From Hirsutella rhossiliensis (Eukaryota > Ascomycota > Sordariomycetes > Hypocreales > Ophiocordycipitaceae), in contig NW_025408681.1 of the NCBI RefSeq assembly GCF_020360975.1, positions 434,001 through 498,000 of the forward strand: 64,000 nucleotides of DNA, given 5' to 3'. A program made the position numbers and the translations under genes. This document shows, piece by piece, positions 1-9,203 of the stretch. The number at the start of each line of letters is the position of its first letter. Position 1 is the stretch's first letter. The notes under the pieces were generated by a model. The model worked only from the letters and a program-made list of their open reading frames with translations, searched no databases and had not been told where the DNA came from.

Positions 1-557
1 TGCGGTCCGTACCGACTGACGCCTACTGCCCTACCCCGCGGCCGATGCGGCCTCGGCTGTTCCCTAGACGTAGGTCCTACCAATGGCTTCTCGTCCTTGA
101 CGCTCTATGCGCCACGCTTTCCCTCTTCTCTCCTAGGACCCCATAGCCTACGTCTGGGTCCGTCCCTAGGCGCTTATGTGCCCGCCTTTAGTTCAATGTC
201 TCGTACGCATCAGAGACAATGCTATACCTTTCCCTTCACGCTTAGCCCTGCCGTATGGCTTATATATTAAGACCCCTTAATCTCGTAGTAGACCGCCGAT
301 TATATCTTTCCTATCCTTTCCTATTGTTCTCGTTGCTTTCATCTATGTCTTCTCTATTACCTATATGGGACCCCTATATATATGGCCTGCCCTGCTAACC
401 CTTTATGCCTTCTTTTCTCTAGGACTTTAACCTATATCCGATCTTCTAATCTCCCTAACCCTACCGCGCTTCTTAATGCAGTATCGCGCTATATAGGCTT
501 CTTTGCGATCTATATAGCTATGTATGGCTTCCCCCCCTTGCCCTATTGCTTACTAGT
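1..557. other. Non-coding upstream region of accessory gene copy A
   Basis: No convincing gene. The first 200 bases are GC-rich; from about 240 the strand is pyrimidine-rich with TATATA runs. Short blocks resemble the region before accessory copy B (around 16850-16950), for example the AGACCGCC block near 288. The chromovirus target duplication shows that this stretch was originally continuous with 6373 onward, so it is probably the distal promoter region of copy A, now displaced by 5.8 kb. Confidence 0.5.
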
Positions 558-814
558 TGTCACGACCCTGCGCGCCAGCGTAGAGACACCAGCGCAGAAC
601 CTCACCAGTGTCACGTGCCCAAGCAGCATCACGTGCCCACGTGCGACCTCGTGCTTACCTGAGCGCTGCTGAGGTAACCTCGTGCAGATGCACATAAGGG
701 CCAGCTCGGTCGTGTAGTCTAGTCTTTCTTTCTTGCTCCTTAGCTTTGAGTCTTTGTTCATAGTGCCAATACATCTTTATAGCCGTCAAGGCTCGTATGT
801 GCCTGGCCGTAACA
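558..814 (+). repeat. 5' LTR of the chromovirus
   Basis: 257 bp, TG...CA ends. It matches 6111-6367 along its whole length by eye. It contains several CACGTG E-box-like palindromes and the AGCTTTGAGT block (742-751) that pairs with the primer site. A reverse copy is at 40540-40796 and a 222-bp deleted reverse copy at 6417-6638. Confidence 0.95.
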
Positions 815-816
815 CT

Positions 817-826
817 ACTCAAAGCT
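817..826 (+). other. Self-priming primer-binding site
   Basis: ACTCAAAGCT lies two bases after the 5' LTR and is the exact complement of AGCTTTGAGT at 742-751 inside the LTR. No TGG start typical of a tRNA primer site is present. In Tf1/sushi elements the first bases of the RNA fold back to this place to prime minus-strand DNA. If the same holds here, the R region and transcription start lie at about 742. Confidence 0.75.
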
Positions 827-1130
827 CAATAAGATCGCTTGCCAGCGATTAAGCAAATAGGCACCGAGCTTTCACGTCACACGCGCCTGACGTAAATCCA
901 GCGCATCCGTTCTGATCGTTCCGACCAAGACTCCGACCACCGACCAAGTGATCCTCAAGGCTGAGATCACGACCGTTCCGACAAAGACTACGCGTGTGTG
1001 TAGTCGTCCGACCAACCGTTCCGACCAAGGGATTCGTCCCGTCTGACCTCCGACCGTCCCTGCTCGTGCAGGCATCTGACCGTGATTCCGCGTGGTATCA
1101 TTTCCGACCCTAGACTCTGACCTCGAGACT

Positions 1131-2390
1131 ATGATATCCGAGGAAGCCCTGCCCTCGGATCAGCCTCGCCGTTCTGCCCGGCTTGCTGGCCAAGCCACTG
1201 AATCCGAAATAGTAGCCATGGCTGCCCGAGCCCCAAGACGCTCTCATCCGCGAGATGAGGACAGATTGCGGCCTTAACGGCCCGTCTAAATGAACGCTCT
1301 CCGTCTGTTGAATCAAATCGACAGCACCGGGAGCCCTCGACTGCTTTGCCGGCCCAAATGGCCCGACCTTCCGACCAACAGGCAAAGCTGCCTGGCCGGT
1401 TTTTGCCCCCTTCCCAGAGGGCAAGAACCCCGAATACAGCGACGCCGCCAAATCGCGCATCAAGGTCTCCGCGACGTTCTCAGGGAAGAAGGACGAGTTC
1501 CATTCCTTCATCCTGAGCATAAAGAACAAATTTGACGAAGACGTACGAACCTTCCGGACTGAGAACAGCCGGATGGTCTGTCTGTATAACCTGCTCGAGG
1601 GAAAAGCCCGCCGAGCACTTGAAACCCGCTTCTCCTCTGACACTCGACCCTTCTCTGGAGTGGCAGAGATGATCCAAGCCCTTGAGTCCGCCTATGGCAA
1701 TCCGAATGAGCTTTCCGAGGCTCTTGACCGCCTGCAACGCCTCCAGTTTACCGTGAATGGGAAGACCGACATTGTGGACTTTCTTGCGGAATTTGACTAC
1801 TTAACTGCGACCGGTCGTGTGCCCGAGGACCAGATGAAGCATACCTTGTGGCAGCACATCCCGGCCAACCTAGATAACAGCCTCTTGACCAAGACCCGTG
1901 ACGAGTCCGTGACCTACGAGGTTTTCTGTGGGTTCATTAAAGACGCTGTCCACTGCCAGAAGAGGAGTATGAGGCAGACACAGGACTCCCGCTCTTCCGA
2001 CCGATCTCGCCGCGCGCCGACTAAGACTGCTCCGACTACCGCCAAGACTCCGAACAAGACCGGCTCGACCCTATCACCTCGCGTGATGCTGGCAGAGCCT
2101 TGACCGACGATGAGAAAAGGGTCCATTGGGATAATGGCACCTGCTTTATTTGTGGAAAAACAGGGCACCTCTCTCGCGAGTGTCCCGACCGCACCCATGC
2201 TGTCTCCCGTGTCGCCTCCGTCCCTGTCCCTGCCAACGACTCTGATCAAGATTCGGGAACGAATAGGACCATCACAAGACTCCTTGATGGTCCCTAAGGT
2301 GTCACAGACAGCGAGTAGGTCTAGCAAGTCATTCACTCTGCCAAGTCAAGTCCAAGTGGATGGTGTGAGCCTACCTGCCCGCTCCTCTGT
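1131..2390 (+). CDS. gag: Chromovirus Gag region, frame broken
   Basis: Encodes the structural Gag part of the Gag-Pol polyprotein, which packages element RNA in virus-like particles. The first plausible ATG is at 1131. A Gag core is readable from about 1440 to 2100. A CCHC zinc knuckle, CFICGKTGHLSRECP, follows near 2140-2190 and identifies the nucleocapsid part. The frame is broken near 1276 (GGCC where GGGCC restores it), again between 1420 and 1440, and again near 2100. Apart from these breaks the protein looks normal, and the LTRs are identical, so I read the breaks as probable sequence errors rather than old damage. Confidence 0.8.
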
Positions 2391-4328
2391 GATACCGGGC
2401 CGAAACCCGTTTGCTGGTTAGCCCAACCTTCGCCCAGTCCGCCGCCCAAAGACTCGGAGCCCAGATTAAGGAGCTCCCGAGTCGGATTCCTCCAAGACTT
2501 CCGTGGAAAGCCAGCCGGCTATATCCAGAAACAGCTGGTCGCCACTTTCGTCATCGATGGCCGTTCGTTGACTCCGTCTCCGTCGTTTCAGTCCAAGTCT
2601 CCGTCTGCCAAGAAGTCTGTCCGTTTTCAGCTCACGACCGCCCCTGCTACCGACTTCGTCTCCGTCGCCTCGGTCCAAGCCTCCGAAGATCAAGCCCTGA
2701 TTAACGCCCTGGTCTGCCAAGTAGAGTCTCACGAGAGATTCGAACAGTGGAACGAACTCGAACCGTTGATGCCCCGGGATCCAGTCCAGCTCGAGCCAAG
2801 CTCCGGCCTTGACCAGACCGTCCCTAGTGCTCGAACCGTTGCTAAAGTCTCCCGGATCAGAAGACCTACCAGGGACAAAGCATTCCGTTCCTCAGGAGAA
2901 GACCTGAGCATGTTGCTTGTGTCCGTAGTCGTCTACCGCCCCAGCTCACCCATCTAGAGGGATTCTTCTCGAAGAAAGAGGCCCACACCCTACCTTCGAG
3001 CCGACCCGGTCACGATGTAGTCCTAGAGCTTGAGAAGCCTCTTTCGCCGACAGGACCCCCATCGTACCGCACGCCCGTTAAGTATCTGCCTCTAGAGAAA
3101 GAGACTGTCGATCACCTCCGGGAGATAGACTTCATCGAGCCCGATCCGAGTCCGCACGCCGCTTCTGTCCTCTTCGCTCGAAACCGAACACGACCGCCCG
3201 CCGCTTCTGCATCGACTACCGTTGGATGAACGATCATCTTAAAAGTCGCATCACGCCCGCTCCGTCCCTCGAAGGTACTGCTTTCGGTTGCCGTGAAGCT
3301 CAACGCTTCACGAAGATCGATGTGATCCAGGCCTTCCACCGTCTCCGCATGGACCCTGACTCCGAGTATTTGACCGCCTTTCGCACCCGTTTCGGAACTT
3401 TCCGCTGGAAAGTCCTCCCGTTCGGTCTGAAGGTAGGTCCCGCCTGGTTCCAGCAGTTTATCAACGCGCAGCTTCACGATCTCCTCGACCGGTGCGCCAG
3501 CGCCTACGCAGATGACGTCCTGATCTACTCGGATAAAGAAGAAGACCACTGGAAAGACTGTCAAGAAGTGATCTGGCGACTCCATCAGGCCAACCTCCAG
3601 GAGACATCAAGAAGTCTAGATTTAACGTGACCAAGGTTGACTACCTCGGCGTTCTGCTTGAAGCCGGTGTGGGCCTTAGTGTCGACCCTCGGAAAGTTCG
3701 ATCGATACAAGACTGGAAGTTTGAAGACCTCCGAGACCGCACCGCGATCCGATCATTCGTTGGCCTATGCAACTTCATCCGTGTTTTCTGCTACCACGCC
3801 TCGGGAGTGGCAGAACCCTTGAACCGGTTGCTTAAGAAGGATGTTGCCTTTGTGATGGGCCCGGAGCAACGCGAAGCATTTGATCAACTCAAGCGCCTGG
3901 CTATCGAAGCCCCGGTCCTCGCCTTCTTTAGACCAGAACTGCCGACCCGACTGGAGACCGATGCCTCCCGGAATGCCACAGCTGGTGTTCTATGGCAGGA
4001 ACAGCCTGATCAGACCTGGAAGCCCGTTGGATTCTTCTCTAGGACCATGACCCCGGCCGAGCGAGCCTACCCAATCCAAGATCGAGAGCTCCTCGCCGTC
4101 GTACAGAGTCTAGAGCACTTCTACCCAGAGCTCTTAGGCCAGAAGTTCGATGTGATCACCGACCACGAAGCCTTAGTCCATTTCTCTACGAAGCGCCTGC
4201 TCTCGGTACGACAGATCAGATGGTCCGACTTTCTCGCCCAGTTCGACATCCGTTTCCTCTACCGCCCCGGTCGACTGAACGTAGTCGCCGATGCCCTCTC
4301 AGGAAGACAGCCGAGCTTCCTACCGTAA
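2341..4328 (+). CDS. pol: Chromovirus Pol: protease, reverse transcriptase, RNase H
   Basis: The aspartic protease is marked by DTG (2391-2399). The next bases read GGGCC where one more G keeps the frame. Reverse transcriptase follows. It has the catalytic aspartate in TKIDVIQAFHRL (about 3313-3348) and the active-site box YADDVLIYS (about 3505-3531). RNase H has LETDAS (about 3952) and the second acidic block near RELLAVVQ (about 4084). Frame breaks lie at about 3181 (AAA), 3600 (GG) and 4301. Each is repaired by adding one base, and protein similarity to Ty3-type Pol then continues without a gap. Expected role: copies element RNA into DNA in virus-like particles. Confidence 0.88.
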
Positions 4329-6099
4329 AGGCCCGGGAAGCCGAGGAACGCACGGTGACCCTGATCCCTCCGGAAAGGCTAGGCTTCGCGACCGACTCTC
4401 TAGACCCTACGGCCGCCGGCCACCTGCCCCCTCAGAACTTTAGTCCCGAACCTAAGCCTACCAGACCATTAGTTCTGAGGGCCACGAGTGCCCTACAGAC
4501 CCCAGAAGACCAAGGGATACAGCAGACGCCCGATCAAGACCGCCCAGAACTAGACCCGAACTCGGTCCCGAAGGGACCCGAACTCGTTTCGTTGATCCGC
4601 CAAGAGAACCTCCTCCAAGACCTCGGCACCCATGGAACACACCTGATCGTACCAGCCCAGACCTCAGACAAGCAGACGTTTCTTCAGACCGCGCTCATTC
4701 GCGAAGCCCACGAGCCCCAGATCTTCGCTCACGCCGGACAGAACAAGGTGATCAAGCTGCTCCAACGAGACTTCTACTGGCCAAGGATGAAGGAGGATAT
4801 CCGTCGTTATATTCGGAACTGCCACGACTGCCGCCGCAACAAAACCCTCGAGACAAGACCCTGGACTGCTCCATCCACTGCCCGTGCCGACTTCTGTTTG
4901 GGAGCACGTCGAATGTGACGGAAGGATATGCCGAAAGACCGTTACGGATATGACTATGTTTGGACCTTCGTCTGCAAGCTAAGCCGGATTATCGCCACGC
5001 TCCCAGGAAAGAAAAACGATACAGCAGAAGTCTTAGCTAGCCGCTACTTCCGCTACCTCTATCGTTTCTTCGGTATGCCCCTCGTATGGATTTCTGACAA
5101 CGCTGGACAGTTTATTTCTGCCTTCCTCGCAGAGATTAACCGGCTCACGGGAACGAAGCATCGTCATGGAAGCTCCCTACACCCTCAGACCCAAGGGGGT
5201 GTAGAAGTCACAAATCAATACCTGGATCAAAGCTACGATTCTACGTGACGAAGCATCAAGACAACTGGAGTTCCCTGCCCGCCCTCGACTTCGCCCATAA
5301 CTCGTCTTGGCACTCTTCCATCGACATGGCACCGTTAAAAGTAGCCCTAGGCCGAGATATCCGGAACCCCTGTCACTGCCCCGACTAACAAGACCGATGC
5401 GACCGGCCCCGCCGCCAGAGCTAGGGAACTTGTGCAGACCGCCCAGGAAGACGCCAGGAATGCTGCCATCGCCGCTCAAGAACGTCAGAAGGAACAGGCT
5501 AATAGGAAACGACGACCAACCGACTTTGCCATCGGTGACCGAGTTTTCTCAGCAGGAAAGGCTTCGCCACGAACGCTCCGACTACTCGGCTAGATAACCA
5601 ATGGTCAGGTCCGTTCGTAATCCTGGAAGAACGCGGTCATAGCTACGTACTGCAGCTGCCCGAGTCGTACAAAATGAAGAACCTATTCCACGCCGACCGT
5701 CTTCGAAAAGCAGCCGATAACCCCTTGCCCCAGCAGATCCAGACACCTCCGCCACCCGAGGAGATCAACGGAGAACCCGAGTGGGAGGTTGATCAAGTCC
5801 AGCAGTCTCGAGTAACCGGTAGGAGTCGACGACTGGAATACCAGGTCTTATGGAAGGGATGTGACCCTGATGAGACCTGGTACCCGGCTAGGAATTTCCG
5901 TAACGCACCAATAGCATTGAAGGTATTCCACGATGAACATCCGGACGCAGCAGGCCCACCCGTCAACCTGCAATACTGGATCGAATGTGCTGCAGCGGAG
6001 GGCTGCGAGGAACGAGACGATGATGACACAGCAGAAAGCCGTGAAACCAAGAACCCGCCGCCACGACTGACTACCTTGATACGCATATCAAGGCCTTAG
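4320..6099 (+). CDS. pol: Chromovirus integrase with C-terminal chromodomain
   Basis: The integrase zinc domain (HHCC type) spans about 4700-4840, with a His pair before QNKVIKLLQ and Cys pair CHDC. The catalytic core follows: Asp in YGYDYVWTF (near 4950), Asp in WISDNAGQF (near 5090) and Glu in TQGGVEV (near 5200). The C-terminus (about 5780-5945) is a chromodomain with an aromatic-rich core, YQVLWKG and ETWYPARN. Chromodomains steer integration toward modified histones. Breaks at 4845-4847, 4859-4861, 4920-4925 and near 5233 are all one-base homopolymer losses. The last stop is just before the polypurine tract. Confidence 0.88.
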
Positions 6100-6110
6100 A
6101 CGGGGGGTAG
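6100..6110 (+). other. Polypurine tract
   Basis: The G-rich run ACGGGGGGTAG ends exactly where the 3' LTR begins (6111). This is the expected place and composition for the plus-strand primer of an LTR retrotransposon. Confidence 0.8.
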
Positions 6111-6367
6111 TGTCACGACCCTGCGCGCCAGCGTAGAGACACCAGCGCAGAACCTCACCAGTGTCACGTGCCCAAGCAGCATCACGTGCCCACGTGCGAC
6201 CTCGTGCTTACCTGAGCGCTGCTGAGGTAACCTCGTGCAGATGCACATAAGGGCCAGCTCGGTCGTGTAGTCTAGTCTTTCTTTCTTGCTCCTTAGCTTT
6301 GAGTCTTTGTTCATAGTGCCAATACATCTTTATAGCCGTCAAGGCTCGTATGTGCCTGGCCGTAACA
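6111..6367 (+). repeat. 3' LTR of the chromovirus
   Basis: 257 bp, matching the 5' LTR throughout by eye, ending GTAACA and followed by the CTAGT target duplication. Confidence 0.95.
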
Positions 6368-6399
6368 CTAGTTGACTTACTTCCTGCTAGAGGGCTATA

Positions 6400-8033
6400 A
6401 TGTCCCCGACGCCGCCTGTTACGGCCAGGCACATACGAGCCTTGACGGCTATAAAGATGTATTGGCACTATGAACAAAGACTCAAAGCTAAGGAGCAAGA
6501 AAGGAAGACTAGACTACACGACCGAGCGGGCCCTTATATAGACACGAGGTCGCGCGTGGGCACGTGATGCTGCTTGGGCACGTGACACTGGTGAGGTTCT
6601 GCGCTGGCGGCTCTACGCCGGCGCCCAGGGTCGTGACACCGCCTACCACCGACTCTCCGCCGCACCTTCGCAGGCCTCTTACAGGCAATAAGGGCGCCGG
6701 CGGCGACATGACCATGATGTTCTTTGCCCAGCCCGACTGCCCCGTGAGGTTCGCCCACCAGGACGAGCACCGCGTGAGGGGCCTCAACGCCGAGGCCATT
6801 GCCCGCGTCCTCCTTCCCGCCCCTCGTGGCTGCTGGCGCTCGAGTACGCTCCTCCGGGCGGCGGGGATGATAACGATGTCTCCCCCCTCTTCTTTAGCTT
6901 GAATCTCTCAATCTACGGCCAGCCGGTCGTCGACTCGGATTGGTCTGAGCAGTGGTTCTTTATGTCCGGCCGCGTCCATCCGTACGCCCTCGCCTGGGAG
7001 GTCGAGCGCCGCGACGGTCTCGAGGCCGACGTCGGCGAGACTCTCCTCTATACGATGCCCGCCCTCGTCGTCCGCGACCAGGGCTACCAGCCGTGAGCCT
7101 CCCTCCGTCCTCTTTGCCGCCCCGCTGATCTCTTCCCTAAGCGTCCTCCCGCGCTCCTTGGCACCCGACGGCCACTTCCCCTCGACGCCTCCTGTTGTCT
7201 CCTTTCACGGCGTCGTCGCCGGCTCCGGACTTGACCTCCTGCAGGCCGATCTTCTTCCTGGTCTTGGGACCGACCAGCTCCGCTGCTGCGGCCTAATCCA
7301 GCTATCGACGTACATCGCCCTGGCGTCCCGGACAAGGTTCCCTTCAAGGGCTACCACCCTTTCAGGTCTTTGTCATCTTTCCCATCTATGCCAACCCTTG
7401 GCTCGTCCTGTGTAAGCTGGCCGAGAGGTCCGCCTCTCCCTTCTGCCTGGTATCCCGTTTACCTGCACTGGCAAGGTCGCCGGCCTTCTCGATCATGGCG
7501 TGATGTGTGTCCCGCCCGGCTCGGACCGCGATTACGTCTTCGTCGTCGTCCCGGATAGCTGGACTTTCCATGATAGGTCTTCCGCCGCTGCCGCCTCCGC
7601 TTCCCCGCTGGCCCAGCCCCTGAGGCGTCAACCCTCTTCCACCTCCTCTGCGTTTGACCTCGTCCGCGCCGCCTCCTACTCGCTTGCTACGCCGCCTTCG
7701 ACCGCGCCGCACACGCCTTCCAAGGCTCCGGGCCCGCCTGCCGATGCGCCTGTGACGCCGCCGCCCAAGCGGGCCTGCTCGGCCGTGGCCGACTCCCCGA
7801 TTAAGAGGTCGCGCACCTTGCACCAGCACCATTCGCTTCCTTCCTCCTCTTCGAGCACTGTTGGCTCCGCCGCCACTTCCTCCTCACCCCCGCAGTCCGC
7901 CTCGTCGTCAAGGCCGCCCGGGGACACGCCCGCTCATGCCCTGGCCGCCGCGCCCGGTTCCCTTCTTGACTCTATCGTCGCTAGTACTAGCGACGCGCCC
8001 ATCCGGCCCCTCCGCCAACGCATGCAGAAATGA
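6400..8033 (+). pseudogene. Helitron-associated accessory gene, copy A, split by a solo LTR
   Basis: Unrecognised family, also at 17161, 28911 and 60760-59504. ATG at 6400. Exon 1 is cut after 16 bases by a solo LTR (6417-6638) and resumes after the duplicated CCGCC. Exon 1 then carries the family signature: FFAQPDCPVRFAHQDEH, RGLNAEAIARVLLP, LSIYGQPVVDSDWSEQWFF, GRVHPYALAWEVERRDG. A 49-bp intron (7093-7141, GTGAGC...CTAAG with a GCTGAT branch site) follows GYQP. Exon 2 has SFHGVVAGSG, LRCCGLIQLSTYIA and DYVFVVVPDSWTF, then a Ser/Pro-rich tail with a basic KRSR patch and the end RPLRQRMQK. One-base losses (near 6823, 7327 and 7360) break the frame. Strand patterns suggest small beta-barrel domains; OB-fold ssDNA binding is only a guess. 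Confidence 0.75.
6417..6638 (-). repeat. Reverse solo LTR of the chromovirus inside accessory copy A
   Basis: TGTTACGG...GTGACA, the reverse complement of the 558-814 LTR, but 222 bp because about 35 bp in the middle is missing. A perfect 5-bp target duplication CCGCC flanks it (6412-6416 and 6639-6643). A solo LTR is the product of LTR-LTR recombination that removed the inside of the element. Confidence 0.93.
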
Positions 8034-9203
8034 GCCTACTATCTGAATAACACTGAATCTATACTTGATATCTACTAAACTCTCCAAAAATAATATACCT
8101 CTACAACCTAGTTACTATATAAGCTAGGCCTATACTCTCGCTATACTATTAATATAAGAAAAGCTACCCCTACTTATTAGTCTATATCTCACGGTACTAA
8201 GGTACCTCTACACACCACGTGTCTATAGCCACATACATATATGCCCGGCCCTCGCATACTGTCCATAGCTCTGTATCCGACAACATCGTTCTTCCCTCGT
8301 TGCCTAGTCCGCCCGTGATACTATAACTCCACTTCCCCTCTTCCCTTCCCTCCTTCTTACCTTTACTATATATTACGAGCTAGGCCTAGACTAACTTTAT
8401 GCAACTGGACCTACTTCTTGACGTAGGTATAACTCCTTTCCTTCCTCCTCTTTACCCTCTATATTCTCGTCCTTATTAGCTTATTCGTTCTAACTAGGTA
8501 GCTAGTTAAGTTGAACTTGCTGAACTGTTACACCCCCCATTCCTTCTGCCTCTCTGCTGCTGTTTATTCCTTTCTCTTCCCCTCTGGTCGTAATCTTCGT
8601 TCCGAAAGGCTTATTGCGCAACCCGTGCGGGGTTGCCTTACCCGTTTTCTTGCCCTGCGAGCCACAACCCCCTTTTTCTCCTCGAGTTTCGCCCCCGGCT
8701 TTTTCCCGCCTTCTGATTGGCTAGCATTTTTCTCGCTTTTCATTTTCATTCGCTGGTGTGCCTGATTCGTCGGTGTTCCCGCTTTTAATTCGTTGATTAA
8801 TCATTAATAGTACGTGCCTCTATTGGTCGCCTCCCCCTCCTCATTCTTTTTGGCCCTCTTTTACCCTCTCCCCCATGCTGCCCTTCTTCCCATTTCCCTT
8901 TCCCGTCCGTTTGGTTGTCACTTAAAGGGCCCTCCTTATATGGATAATATGGATGCAAGCGCGGACCGCCTACGCTGGCCTGGCGGCCCCATCTATCGTT
9001 AAGCCGGTGGCGTCGCTGCAATAGCTGCTTGCGCACGCTACCTTCCATGACTATATATATATGGTGCCTATGCAACTGTACGCGCCTAACCACCAATATT
9101 AAGACGTAACGCCGCGGCAATGGCCAGTCATCCTTATAGCCCATTCGACAGTTCTTTAGGCGAGCCTTCCTACGCTGCGGGCGGCGCGCGGGCGGCGCGG
9201 GCG
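8034..9203. other. Non-coding spacer between accessory copy A and Helitron A
   Basis: AT-rich from 8040 to 8530, then the conserved stem-loop block (8596-8636) and a stretch with several ATTGG/CCAAT boxes (about 8716 and 8823). No gene seen. Both flanking genes read toward it, so it should hold both 3' ends; I cannot name terminators. Confidence 0.5.
8596..8636. other. Conserved stem-loop block, unit A
   Basis: TTCGTTCCGAAAGGC (8596-8610) is followed by a 7-bp stem GCAACCC/GGGTTGC (8618-8624 with 8630-8636) and a 5-base loop. The same pair of motifs stands after accessory copy B (19986-20050). Partial versions occur after copy C (30808-30848) and copy D (58996-59029). Confidence 0.7.

Larger units (their letters stand above)
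558..6367 (+). mobile_element. Complete Ty3-type chromovirus LTR retrotransposon
   Basis: A full-length element of 5810 bp with 257-bp LTRs, each starting TGTCAC and ending GTAACA. It is flanked by a perfect 5-bp target duplication CTAGT (553-557 and 6368-6372). Order inside: self-primer site, Gag with CCHC knuckle, aspartic protease, reverse transcriptase, RNase H, integrase, chromodomain, polypurine tract. This is the order of chromoviruses of the Tf1/sushi/MAGGY type. The two LTRs look identical by eye, so the insertion is recent. The gag-pol frame is nevertheless broken at many points, and every break that could be placed is a one-base loss, nearly all in short homopolymers. The element lies in the upstream region of accessory gene copy A. 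Confidence 0.95.
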
